A stretch of 7,170 nucleotides of DNA from an uncultured Muribaculaceae bacterium (GCA_947173755.1 CAMWGM010000073.1:1-7170), one strand, 5' to 3'. Shown: positions 1 to 6,830, numbered from the stretch's first letter. Translations and numbers: made by a program. Notes: generated from the sequence alone by a model not told the origin.

Positions 1-914
1 TGTCTCACGTTATAAGCGGAGGCTGCCGCCGAATAGATACGCAGTTGCCATGCGTTTCTGAAACCGAGCGCTTCCATATAGCCCGCCTGCGATTTATCGC
101 GTGTGTAATGATAAACAAGCAGGTTGGAGAAAAGGTTGAACAGCGATGATGCGGTCATCACCGTCGGGTTCTCCTTCGGATTGCGGGCGAAGTAGTCGAC
201 GATGCGGAAAGCCTTTGCCCCGTCGCGGGCCACCAGAGCATCGGTCAGTTCAAAGTTATTATAGTCTTTCGAGATTCCGATGTTGCGTTCGACCGCCTCG
301 GGCGTTACCATCGCTCCTTTTCCGAGGATGAGCGCGAGTTTATCGATTTCGTTATAAAGTTTTGAGAGATCCGATCCGATATAGTCGCGGAGCATCTGGA
401 GCGACTTTGGATCGACGTTGAGGCCTTTTTCCTTGATGAGATCGGAAATTGCCGGAAGAAGGTTGCGCTCACTGATCTTTTTTGATTCGAACACTACGCC
501 GTTCTTCTTAACGGCGGCTATAAGGTCTTTCCCTTTCGCCAATGCACCTCTGAACGCGATGACCAGAAGGGTAGTAGGCAACGGATTGGAGGCATAATGG
601 TGGAGTCGGTTGACCTGATCGGCCCGCATCGCTTGCGCTTCCTTGACGATCACCACCTGTCGGTCAGCCATCATGGGATACTGACGGCAAACGTCCATGA
701 CGGTATCGGCATCACTCTCGGCACCGTAAAATGTGTACAGATTGAAGTCTCTGTCTTCCTCAGGCACCATGGCTTCGAACATCTTAACCAGTTCATCAGT
801 GAAATATGCTTCTTCGCCATGGATAAGATATACCGGGGCAATGTCGCCGGCAATCAACTGTCGGCGTAACTGCGGAAAGGTAAGTGCTGAGGCTGAAGAA
901 GAGGGTGAGGCCAT
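1..914 (-). CDS. holA: DNA polymerase III delta subunit (clamp loader), 3' end cut by window edge
   Basis: Delta subunit of the clamp-loader complex, which opens the beta sliding clamp and helps load it onto primed DNA. The reverse-strand frame stays open from an ATG at 914 to base 1, giving about 304 residues; family members are usually about 335-345, so only the C-terminal tail is missing. The N-terminus has PVYLIHGEEAYFTDEL, matching the start of the delta AAA+-like domain, followed by a DRDFNLYTFYG segment and YPMMADRQVVIVKEAQ. Near residues 215-225 is RNIGISKDYNNFEL, very typical of Bacteroidetes HolA. A Ser/Ala-rich stretch of about ten residues precedes the conserved part. The frame stays open upstream of 914, so an earlier non-ATG start cannot be excluded, but it would run through the proposed promoter and add a low-complexity Thr/Ile tract. 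The divergent neighbour is the HsdR-N-like gene. Confidence 0.93.
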   Translation of the reverse strand, partial: MASPSSSASALTFPQLRRQLIAGDIAPVYLIHGEEAYFTDELVKMFEAMVPEEDRDFNLYTFYGAESDADTVMDVCRQYPMMADRQVVIVKEAQAMRADQVNRLHHYASNPLPTTLLVIAFRGALAKGKDLIAAVKKNGVVFESKKISERNLLPAISDLIKEKGLNVDPKSLQMLRDYIGSDLSKLYNEIDKLALILGKGAMVTPEAVERNIGISKDYNNFELTDALVARDGAKAFRIVDYFARNPKENPTVMTASSLFNLFSNLLVYHYTRDKSQAGYMEALGFRNAWQLRIYSAAASAYNVR

Positions 915-946
915 GAGGATGGTTATAATGATGATGGTTGTGGGTG

Positions 947-978
947 TAAATTTAGCGAATTTTGACGGGGTTTGCAAG
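947..978 (-). promoter_or_regulatory. Candidate holA promoter (Bacteroidetes type)
   Basis: On the reverse strand CTTG (975-978) lies 20 nt before TAAATTTA (947-954), one mismatch from the Bacteroidetes -7 consensus TAnnTTTG. Initiation would fall near 940, leaving a leader of about 25 nt before the ATG at 914. It overlaps the promoter proposed for the divergent gene. Assigned by pattern only. Confidence 0.4.
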
Positions 979-994
979 AAAATCACTATTTTTG
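961..994 (+). promoter_or_regulatory. Candidate promoter for the HsdR-N-like gene
   Basis: TTTG at 961-964 and a perfect TAnnTTTG match, TATTTTTG, at 987-994 are separated by 22 nt, slightly longer than the usual 19-21. The predicted start of transcription is about 1000-1002, only a few bases before the ATG at 1004, so the message would be leaderless or nearly so. This argues against translation starting further upstream at the TTG at 962, which lies inside the promoter. Confidence 0.45.
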
Positions 995-1003
995 CAACCG
1001 ACT

Positions 1004-1471
1004 ATGAATCCGTTCAGCATTCGCCTTAATTTACCGGAAGCAGCCGTCAGACTGCGTCGCTCCGACCGCGGAGTGGAGATTTATGATCCGCTCCGACGCA
1101 TGTGGCTAGTTGTCAGGCCGGAGGAGTGGGTGCGTCAGCAATTCACCTCCTTCCTGGCGACATCATTGAGTGTCCCGGCCGGGTTGATGGCGAATGAAGT
1201 CTCGATCGACCTGAACGGAACCTCCAAACGTTGCGACACGGTGATCTACGACCGTTTATTGCGCCCGGTGTGCATCGTGGAGTATAAAGCCCCTTCGGTT
1301 ACGCTCACAATGGCTGCTGTCGAGCAGATTGCCCGCTATAATCTCGTGCTTGATGTTCCGTGGCTGATTATTTCCAACGGACTCCGCCATCTGAGTTTTG
1401 TAAGGGAGGGAGAGGTGATGCGTCCCTGCGATCATCTCCCCGCTTATGATGAAATGACCGCCTCGCGATGA
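1004..1471 (+). CDS. Stand-alone HsdR N-terminal-like PD-(D/E)XK protein, uncharacterised
   Basis: A 155-residue protein matching the family annotated as 'type I restriction enzyme HsdR N-terminal domain-containing protein' (HSDR_N_2 type). The nuclease-fold signature is visible: E65 in MANEVSIDL, D78 in KRCDTVIYD, E93-Y94-K95 in IVEYKAP, and Q108xxxY112 in EQIARYN, the QxxxY motif known from HsdR subunits. The EEWVRQQF segment near residues 40-47 is characteristic. Nothing else of a restriction system is present: no helicase/translocase domain, HsdM or HsdS. The family is, from memory, common in Bacteroidetes next to holA, which suggests a housekeeping DNA-processing role rather than defence; that is inference. 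I chose the ATG at 1004 because conserved sequence begins a few residues later and the alternative TTG at 962 overlaps the -33 box. Activity and substrate are unknown. Confidence 0.85.
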   Translation: MNPFSIRLNLPEAAVRLRRSDRGVEIYDPLRRMWLVVRPEEWVRQQFTSFLATSLSVPAGLMANEVSIDLNGTSKRCDTVIYDRLLRPVCIVEYKAPSVTLTMAAVEQIARYNLVLDVPWLIISNGLRHLSFVREGEVMRPCDHLPAYDEMTASR

Positions 1472-1490
1472 TGCAGGAGACGGTCATTTC
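1451..1490. terminator. Inverted repeat at convergent 3' ends, candidate bidirectional terminator
   Basis: GAAATGACCG (1451-1460) and its exact complement CGGTCATTTC (1481-1490) form a perfect 10-bp stem. After one mismatch three more pairs follow (1462-1464 with 1477-1479), leaving a 12-nt loop. The left arm lies in the last codons of the HsdR-N-like gene and the loop contains its stop codon; the right arm is 18 nt beyond the dnaA stop. There is no T-tract on either side, so it is not a textbook intrinsic terminator. It may act as a bidirectional stop or 3'-end stabiliser. Confidence 0.5.
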
Positions 1491-1508
1491 CAAATGAAGA
1501 AAAGTTTC

Positions 1509-2897
1509 TCAGAGAGACATCAGGAGTTTTTCGATGTCGGCAACCTCTTCCTGAAGTTTTTTCTCAAGCGACATCCGCTCGTCTATGAGGCGGCATGCAT
1601 AGAGTACAGTGGCGTGTGTGCGCTGCAGACGCGCCCCGATCGCCTTAAGTGGCATCTTGGTGTGCTTTTTCGCGAGATACATCACCATCTGGCGCGCATC
1701 AGACACCTCGCGTTTGCGGGTCTTTGTGAAAATCTGGTCCGTCTCTATTCCGTAGTAGGATGCAACCTGTTTGGTGATCGCTTCGAAATTGAGTGTGCGG
1801 CGGTTGAGTTTGACGGCGTTTGATAGAACACGTTTAGCGAGTTCTATCGTAATTTCTTTGTTGAGGAATGTGGCGTGGGCAAGCAGCGAGACCATCACTC
1901 CCTCGAGTTCGCGGATTGATTCAGTCACATTCGATGCGAGGAAATCCATCACCTCCGGCGAAAGATCGAGACCGTCGCGACGGGCCTTGCGTTCGAGCAC
2001 TTCGCGGCGCAACTGATAGTCGGGTTTGTCAAGGCGTGCGGTCATGCCGCTCTTGAAACGCGAGAGCAGTCGCTCCTCCATGCCTTCCATCTCGGAGGGT
2101 GAGCAGTCGCTCGACATTATGAGTTGCTTCGAGTTCTGCTTGAGGTGGTTGAAGATGTGAAAGAAGGTGCGCTGGGTCTTGTCCTTGCCGATGAAATCCT
2201 GGATATCGTCGATGATGAGGGTATCGATGCTCTGATAGAACGAGATGAATTCGTTCACCTTGCTTCGCTGCACGGCGGCGGTATACTGACTCTCGAAAAG
2301 ACGGGCTGTAATATAAAGCACGCGTGCGCGGGGATCACGTTCCTTGATCCTGATACCGATCGCCTGGATGAGGTGTGTCTTTCCGACACCGCACGAACCG
2401 AAAACAAAAAGAGGATTGAATGTCTGCAGTTTCGGATCGTTCGCAATAGCCTCGCCGATAGAGCGGGCCACTTTGTTGGAATCGGAGATCACATAGTTCT
2501 CAAATGTATAGGCCGGATTGAGTTGCGAGTCTATCTCTTCGACATACTTCTCCCTGAAAGGGTTGGAGGATGCACCGGGAGCAGGTTTGACCACCTGGCT
2601 CGGGTGGGCGCTCTGCATGCTTACATGGGTCGAAGGATCGCCGGCAACGATCGGGAACTCATAGATGAGGTTGACATTGTTGCCGAAGACACGCTTGAGA
2701 GAAAGACCGAGCACCTTGAAATAACGCTCCTCAAGTTGTTCGGAGAAGAACTCCGACGGACATGAGATGGTGAGCACGTTGTCTTTCATCGAGAGGAAAG
2801 TCAACGGCTCAAACCAGTATTTGAATTGTTCGGTGGGGATATTGTCTTTTATGATGGCAAGACACTCTTCCCACTTCTTGGCGTTATCAGATTGCAT
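1509..2897 (-). CDS. dnaA: Chromosomal replication initiator protein DnaA
   Basis: Replication initiator: an AAA+ ATPase that binds origin boxes and unwinds the origin. At 462 residues it is full length. Domain I (about 1-85) has the expected WEECLAIIKDNIPTEQFKYWFEPL. Domain II (about 86-125) is a short linker. Domain III carries Walker A GSCGVGKT (167-174), Walker B LIIDD (227-231), sensor 1 around LIMSSD (259-264), the arginine-finger helix EERLLSRF with R276 and R280, and sensor II at SIRELEG with R329. Domain IV (about 365-462) is the DNA-binding helix-turn-helix. Its recognition segment reads QRTHATVLYAC (425-435), where E. coli has GRDHTTVLHAC, so the usual Asp is replaced by Thr427. 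The ATG at 2897 fits domain I exactly. It has its own upstream promoter and converges on the HsdR-N-like gene with a 37-nt gap. Confidence 0.98.
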   Translation of the reverse strand: MQSDNAKKWEECLAIIKDNIPTEQFKYWFEPLTFLSMKDNVLTISCPSEFFSEQLEERYFKVLGLSLKRVFGNNVNLIYEFPIVAGDPSTHVSMQSAHPSQVVKPAPGASSNPFREKYVEEIDSQLNPAYTFENYVISDSNKVARSIGEAIANDPKLQTFNPLFVFGSCGVGKTHLIQAIGIRIKERDPRARVLYITARLFESQYTAAVQRSKVNEFISFYQSIDTLIIDDIQDFIGKDKTQRTFFHIFNHLKQNSKQLIMSSDCSPSEMEGMEERLLSRFKSGMTARLDKPDYQLRREVLERKARRDGLDLSPEVMDFLASNVTESIRELEGVMVSLLAHATFLNKEITIELAKRVLSNAVKLNRRTLNFEAITKQVASYYGIETDQIFTKTRKREVSDARQMVMYLAKKHTKMPLKAIGARLQRTHATVLYACRLIDERMSLEKKLQEEVADIEKLLMSL

Positions 2898-3213
2898 CGC
2901 AGAGATTGAGGTTATCAGTTGAGAGGCTATACGTCTGCAAAATTCTAAAAAAAATATTAGAAAATCAAGTGCAAAAAAATTTGCATCTTAAAAATATTTT
3001 ATATCTGATTGATTATCAAATACATAGATAAGTATTGAAAAATTTGGACGTGGTGAGGAGTAATGTTATCTGTAAATATTTGACAAACAATAATATATAC
3101 GGTTACCGTTTATAGAAGTGCTACTCTGCTCCGAGTGGGTGCTTTATCATCAAAAAATTGATTTTAAGCATTCTAACGGATGTTTGCAAAATAAAACACC
3201 GGAAAACTAAAAT
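2898..3213. other. AT-rich intergenic region upstream of dnaA, possible origin or regulatory region
   Basis: No gene is visible in these 316 bases. Composition drops sharply: 2941-3000 has 9 G or C in 60, 3001-3060 has 18, 3061-3120 has 15, and 3121-3180 has 23. TTATC, the first half of the DnaA box TTATCCACA, occurs on the + strand at 2912, 3013, 3066 and 3144, and at 2884 just inside dnaA; it also occurs on the reverse strand (GATAA at 3027-3031). The best match to the full box is TTATCATCA at 3144-3152, 7 of 9; none is exact. The gap also holds the dnaA promoter and small inverted repeats (ACGGT-t-ACCGT at 3099-3109; ATCAA-aaaa-TTGAT at 3149-3162). An origin is possible but unproven, since Bacteroidetes origins are not always beside dnaA. 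Confidence 0.4.
2938..2969 (-). promoter_or_regulatory. Candidate dnaA promoter
   Basis: On the reverse strand CTTG (2966-2969) is followed after exactly 20 nt by GAATTTTG (2938-2945), one mismatch from TAnnTTTG. Transcription would begin near 2931, giving a leader of about 33 nt. Just upstream is a small inverted repeat, GCAAA-aaaa-TTTGC at 2971-2984, which could be an operator or merely AT-rich structure. Pattern-based only. Confidence 0.45.
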
Positions 3214-3231
3214 TTAGACAATGTCTAAATT
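3211..3231 (-). terminator. Candidate pgeF terminator hairpin across its stop codon
   Basis: AATTTAGAC (3211-3219) and GTCTAAATT (3223-3231) are perfect 9-bp arms around a 3-nt loop. The stop codon (3214-3216) lies in the stem. On the reverse strand it is followed by the T-rich TTAGTTTTCC and later TTTTATTTTG, as expected of an intrinsic terminator, although the stem is AT-rich and therefore weak. Confidence 0.45.
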
Positions 3232-3990
3232 AGGATCGAGGGAAGGCAGGTTCATGATAATGGTCGGAGTGCGTCCCGAAGCAATGCCGAGACGTCGGGC
3301 CGAGAAAAATCTGCCTCCGGAATTGAAGGAGCAGAAACTCTCTGTAAGCGGCATCAAATTGTCTTCAGATATGCCGCAGGCGAGGCATCGGTTTCTGAGG
3401 GATGCATATAATGAAATGTGCGGACGGATCCATTCCTCGCGGCGTATCACGGACCCCGACTCGAACTGTACCGCGACCTCCTCACCGACTTCGAAAGCCT
3501 CGAAGGAAATATGTGGGCCGCATGCGACATGAATATCTTTCGTATCGGCACCTATCGATATCATTGCTTCGATGGTCTTCTCAACGATACATCCGACCAT
3601 TCCGCGCCATCCGGCATGTGCTATTCCGATGCGACCTTTTCCATCGGCAAACACTACGGGCATACAGTCAGCGGTGTTGACACACAAGGCAATCCCGGGA
3701 AGATCGGTGACAAGCGCGTCAACATCCTCCAGTTCCTCAGGTTGGATTTCAGGAGTCCTTACGATTTTCACATTGACCGAATGCGTCTGTCGTGGAATGA
3801 CAAGCGATTCCTCTTTCAACCCGAGAGCGGAAACCATGCGCTTTCTCGCGTTACGGACTCTCGCAGGATCATCGCCTGTATAGTGACAGAGCGAGAAGCC
3901 GGAGTAGGGGTCAGACGGAACGTGATCACCTCGCTCGAAAGTCATGGCAACGCTCTTTCCACACGACAGTATTTGCAACATATTTTCCAT
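3214..3990 (-). CDS. pgeF: Peptidoglycan editing factor PgeF (YfiH/DUF152, multicopper-oxidase-like fold)
   Basis: Cytoplasmic enzyme of the YfiH/LACC1 family. E. coli PgeF removes peptidoglycan precursors in which L-Ser has replaced L-Ala on UDP-MurNAc; relatives also show purine-nucleoside activities. From the ATG at 3990 it is 258 residues, normal for the family. The metal/catalytic triad is intact: H70 in PRQTHSVNV, C109 in NTADCMPVV, H125 in GIAHAGWRG. Also diagnostic are VACGPHISFEAFEVG (155-169) and the C-terminal FFSARRLGIASGR (228-240). An ATG three codons later (3981) is equally possible. The frame stays open to 4191, but that extension would cover the divergent promoter and the first codons of the transporter gene and has no family-like sequence, so I reject it. 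I see no convincing promoter for it in the 58-nt gap. Confidence 0.93.
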   Translation of the reverse strand: MENMLQILSCGKSVAMTFERGDHVPSDPYSGFSLCHYTGDDPARVRNARKRMVSALGLKEESLVIPRQTHSVNVKIVRTPEIQPEELEDVDALVTDLPGIALCVNTADCMPVVFADGKGRIGIAHAGWRGMVGCIVEKTIEAMISIGADTKDIHVACGPHISFEAFEVGEEVAVQFESGSVIRREEWIRPHISLYASLRNRCLACGISEDNLMPLTESFCSFNSGGRFFSARRLGIASGRTPTIIMNLPSLDPNLDIV

Positions 3991-3994
3991 TATA

Positions 3995-4027
3995 TCTGCA
4001 TTAATAGAGATAAAATTTGTAATTTTG
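3995..4027 (+). promoter_or_regulatory. Candidate promoter for the EamA transporter gene
   Basis: A perfect TAnnTTTG element, TAATTTTG, lies at 4020-4027, with a weaker -33 candidate TCTG at 3995-3998 (21-nt spacing). The start of transcription would be near 4034, leaving a leader of about 15 nt before the ATG at 4049. It sits in the short gap shared with divergent pgeF. Confidence 0.4.
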
Positions 4028-4048
4028 CGAGATTTTTCGTCGATAACT

Positions 4049-4966
4049 ATGAAACTTACAACCAGCCAGTGGCGCGGACACGCGTCGATGTTCATTGCCG
4101 ACGCTATCTGGGGACTCATGTCTCCGATAGCCAAAATCGTCATGGGTGCCGGAATTGTCACACCGCTTCTTATGACCGATTTCCGTATCATCGGGGCTGC
4201 TATTCTCTTCTGGATAGCCTCCTTGTTTACCGGTCACGAGCATGTATGTGCGAAAGATAAACTGTTGCTGGCAGGTGCGGCAGTGCTTGGTATAGTGACC
4301 AACCAGGGTTGTTTTATTTTCGGCATCGGATTTACCTCTCCTGGAGAAGCGTCGATCATTACCACCACTATGCCGCTCTGGGTTATGTTTCTTGCAGCGG
4401 TGATACTGCGAGAGCCTATCACACTGAAGAAGATCGGTGGCATCGTGCTTGGCGCTGCGGGTGCTCTTTTGCTTGTGCTCGGTTCGGCCGGGCGCGAAGT
4501 TACGGTTAAAGGTGACAATCCTGTTCTCGGCGACCTTCTGGTGCTTGCGGCACAGTTGAGTTATGCCACATATCTCACTTTCTATAAGAATTTCATCAAG
4601 AAATACTCTGTGATCACACTTATGAAGTGGATGTTCCTCTTCGCATCGCTTATAGTGCTTCCGTTCTCTTTGCCTTCGATATTGGCTGCCGACTGGGGCT
4701 CGATGACTTCGTCGGCCTGGATGGGCGTAGCCTATGTAGTGTTTCTGGCTACCTTTATCGGCTATATACTGATTATGATCGGTCAGAAGGCCCTGCGTCC
4801 GACTGTGGTGGGAATGTACAATTATGTCCAGCCCGTAGTTGCCACGGCAGCAGGCATTTTCCTCGGACTGGACACTATGACGGTCAGCAAAGCAGTGGCT
4901 GTCGCGCTGATATTCTCCGGAGTATATCTTGTGACGATCTCTAAAGCCCGCGTCAATCCAGCTTAA
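4049..4966 (+). CDS. EamA-family (DMT superfamily) inner-membrane transporter
   Basis: A 305-residue hydrophobic protein with about ten predicted membrane segments (roughly residues 11-32, 36-60, 71-95, 101-120, 128-147, 158-180, 188-208, 222-243, 253-272 and 278-298), the usual size and layout of two tandem EamA repeats. Family-like landmarks are IADAIWGLMSPIAK in segment 1, SIITTTMPLWVMFLAAVILREPITLKKIGGIVLGAAG closing repeat 1 (quoted in part only as the family hallmark around residues 102-138), and YNYVQPVVATAAG (258-270) in repeat 2. Such proteins export or take up small metabolites such as amino acids or nucleosides, but the substrate cannot be read from sequence. I chose ATG 4049; the frame extends back to 3944 but that would overlap pgeF and the promoter. 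Its 3' end overlaps lepA by 14 bp. Confidence 0.92.
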   Translation: MKLTTSQWRGHASMFIADAIWGLMSPIAKIVMGAGIVTPLLMTDFRIIGAAILFWIASLFTGHEHVCAKDKLLLAGAAVLGIVTNQGCFIFGIGFTSPGEASIITTTMPLWVMFLAAVILREPITLKKIGGIVLGAAGALLLVLGSAGREVTVKGDNPVLGDLLVLAAQLSYATYLTFYKNFIKKYSVITLMKWMFLFASLIVLPFSLPSILAADWGSMTSSAWMGVAYVVFLATFIGYILIMIGQKALRPTVVGMYNYVQPVVATAAGIFLGLDTMTVSKAVAVALIFSGVYLVTISKARVNPA

Positions 4967-6740
4967 GCACAGCGAGGAATGCCTTCTGGGGCACCTCGAC
5001 CGAGCCGATCTGTTTCATGCGTTTTTTGCCCTTCTTCTGTTTTTCGAGCAGTTTGCGTTTACGCGAGATATCACCTCCGTAACACTTAGCGGTAACATCC
5101 TTGCGCACCGCCTTGATAGTCTCGCGGGCGATGATCTTGGCTCCGATAGCGGCCTGTATGGCGATGTCGAACTGCTGGCGTGGTATGAGTTCCTTCAGTT
5201 TCTCACACATGCGTCGTCCGAAAGTCACGGCATTGTCGACATGGGTGAGAGTTGATAACGCATCCACGCTCTCGCCGTTGAGCAGGATGTCGAGTTTGAC
5301 GAGTTTCGAAGTGCGGAAGTCGTGGATATGATAGTCAAACGATGCGTAACCTTTCGATATGGACTTCAGTTTATCATAGAAATCGATCACGATCTCTCCG
5401 AGAGGCATGTCGAAAATCATTTCCATGCGGTTGCCCGAAATATATTCCTGCTTGACCAGTTCGCCACGTTTAGAAAGACACAGTGTCATGATCGGACCGA
5501 TAAAATCTGCAGCCGTGATGATGGATGCCCGAATGTAAGGTTCTTCGATATGGTCGATAAGCGTAGGCTCCGGAAGTCCCGAAGGATTGTGGACCTCGGT
5601 CATATTGCCATGTTTGTCGAAGACACGGTAACTTACGTTGGGGACAGTCGTGATGACATCCATGTCGAATTCGCGACCGAGTCGCTCCTGGATGATCTCC
5701 ATATGGAGCAGTCCGAGGAAGCCGCAACGGAAGCCGAAGCCTAGAGCCATCGACGACTCGGGCTGGAAAGTCAGCGACGCGTCGTTGAGCTGGAGTTTTT
5801 CTAGTGATGAGCGAAGGTTCTCGAAATCTTCTGTCTCGATAGGGTAGACGCCGGCAAACACCATCGGCTTTACTTCCTCGAATCCTTCGATGGCCTTCTC
5901 GCACGGACGTGCGACATGAGTGATCGTGTCGCCCACCTTTACCTCTTTCGAAGTCTTGATGCCCGAGATTATATATCCGACATTTCCTGCTGATAGTGTG
6001 TCGCACGGTTGCATGTCGAGTTTCAGCACGCCTATTTCATCGGCATTATACTCCTTTCCTGTCGCTACGAATTTCACGAAATCATTTTTCCTGATCGTGC
6101 CGTTCTCGATCTTGAAATAAGCGATAATTCCTCGGAACGGATTGAAGACAGAGTCGAAAATCAGAGCCTGCAGCGGTGCTTCCGGGTCACCGACAGGGGC
6201 GGGAATTCGTCGGACGATAGCCTCGAGAATTTCGGGCACACCGATTCCTGTCTTTCCGGATGCACGGATTATATCGTCTGGATCACATCCGAGAAGATCG
6301 ACTATCTGATCTTCCACCTCGTCAGGCTTGGCCGAGTCGAGATCCACCTTATTAATAATAGGTATTATCTCGAGATCGTTATCGATAGCCATATAGAGAT
6401 TCGAGATGGTCTGAGCCTGGATGCCCTGCGAAGCGTCGACAATAAGGAGCGCGCCTTCGCATGCGGCAATCGAGCGCGACACCTCATAAGAGAAGTCGAC
6501 GTGTCCGGGAGTGTCGATAAGATTAAGAGTGTACTCCTGACCGTCGAGATTATATTTCATCTGAATGGCATGGCTTTTTATCGTAATGCCACGTTCGCGC
6601 TCAAGATCCATATCGTCGAGCACCTGTGCCTGAAGATCCTTCCCGGCCACCGTGTCGGTATATTCCAGCAAACGGTCGGCGAGGGTACTCTTGCCGTGGT
6701 CAATGTGGGCTATAATGCAGAAGTTGCGGATACGCTTCAT
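4953..6740 (-). CDS. lepA: Elongation factor 4 (LepA), ribosome-associated GTPase
   Basis: Translational GTPase that acts on the ribosome in the cytoplasm and influences initiation, back-translocation or 30S biogenesis. From the ATG at 6740 it is 595 residues, the family norm. GTPase motifs are complete: G1 AHIDHGKST (11-19), G2 ERERGITI (48-55), G3 DTPGH with H80, G4 NKVD (130-133), and G5 SGKTG (161-165; many bacteria have SAKTG). Further on come the EF-G-like domains, for example MALGFGFRCGFLGLLHMEI, and the LepA-specific C-terminus with CYGGDISRKRKLLEKQKKGK followed by GSVEVPQKAFLAVLK. The frame continues 31 codons upstream to a TTG at 6833, but that codon is inside the -7 promoter element and those residues are not family-like. 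The gene converges on the transporter gene, sharing 14 bp of coding sequence. Confidence 0.98.
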   Translation of the reverse strand: MKRIRNFCIIAHIDHGKSTLADRLLEYTDTVAGKDLQAQVLDDMDLERERGITIKSHAIQMKYNLDGQEYTLNLIDTPGHVDFSYEVSRSIAACEGALLIVDASQGIQAQTISNLYMAIDNDLEIIPIINKVDLDSAKPDEVEDQIVDLLGCDPDDIIRASGKTGIGVPEILEAIVRRIPAPVGDPEAPLQALIFDSVFNPFRGIIAYFKIENGTIRKNDFVKFVATGKEYNADEIGVLKLDMQPCDTLSAGNVGYIISGIKTSKEVKVGDTITHVARPCEKAIEGFEEVKPMVFAGVYPIETEDFENLRSSLEKLQLNDASLTFQPESSMALGFGFRCGFLGLLHMEIIQERLGREFDMDVITTVPNVSYRVFDKHGNMTEVHNPSGLPEPTLIDHIEEPYIRASIITAADFIGPIMTLCLSKRGELVKQEYISGNRMEMIFDMPLGEIVIDFYDKLKSISKGYASFDYHIHDFRTSKLVKLDILLNGESVDALSTLTHVDNAVTFGRRMCEKLKELIPRQQFDIAIQAAIGAKIIARETIKAVRKDVTAKCYGGDISRKRKLLEKQKKGKKRMKQIGSVEVPQKAFLAVLKLD

Positions 6741-6830
6741 CTGAAATATTCTCTTATATTTATGTAGTAATCTTTTAATGATATCAGGATGCGGAAGTTC
6801 TCCAATATTTCCCCAATCCCTTTTAATATG

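Noticed and set aside
962..1003. TTG start upstream of the HsdR-N-like gene
   Set aside because: The codons run through both promoter elements and add 14 residues not seen in family members as I remember them.
1004..1471. Type I restriction-modification system
   Set aside because: Only the nuclease-like domain is present; no translocase, HsdM or HsdS sequence exists in the window.
2124..2765. 213-codon + strand open frame opposite dnaA
   Set aside because: It mirrors the dnaA coding strand, shows no recognisable domain, and dnaA is unmistakable.
3080..3085. TTGACA resembling an E. coli sigma-70 -35 box
   Set aside because: No TATAAT follows at 16-18 nt, no gene lies downstream on that strand, and the other promoters here follow the Bacteroidetes pattern.
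3944..4048. Earlier start for the EamA transporter
   Set aside because: It would overlap pgeF coding sequence and include the TAATTTTG promoter element; the first membrane segment follows naturally from the ATG at 4049.
3991..4191. N-terminal extension of the pgeF frame to 4191
   Set aside because: It adds 67 residues with no family similarity and would cover the transporter's promoter and first codons; conserved PgeF sequence starts near 3990/3981.
6009..6767. 252-codon + strand open frame opposite lepA
   Set aside because: It is an antisense shadow of the highly conserved LepA GTPase domain, with no recognisable family.
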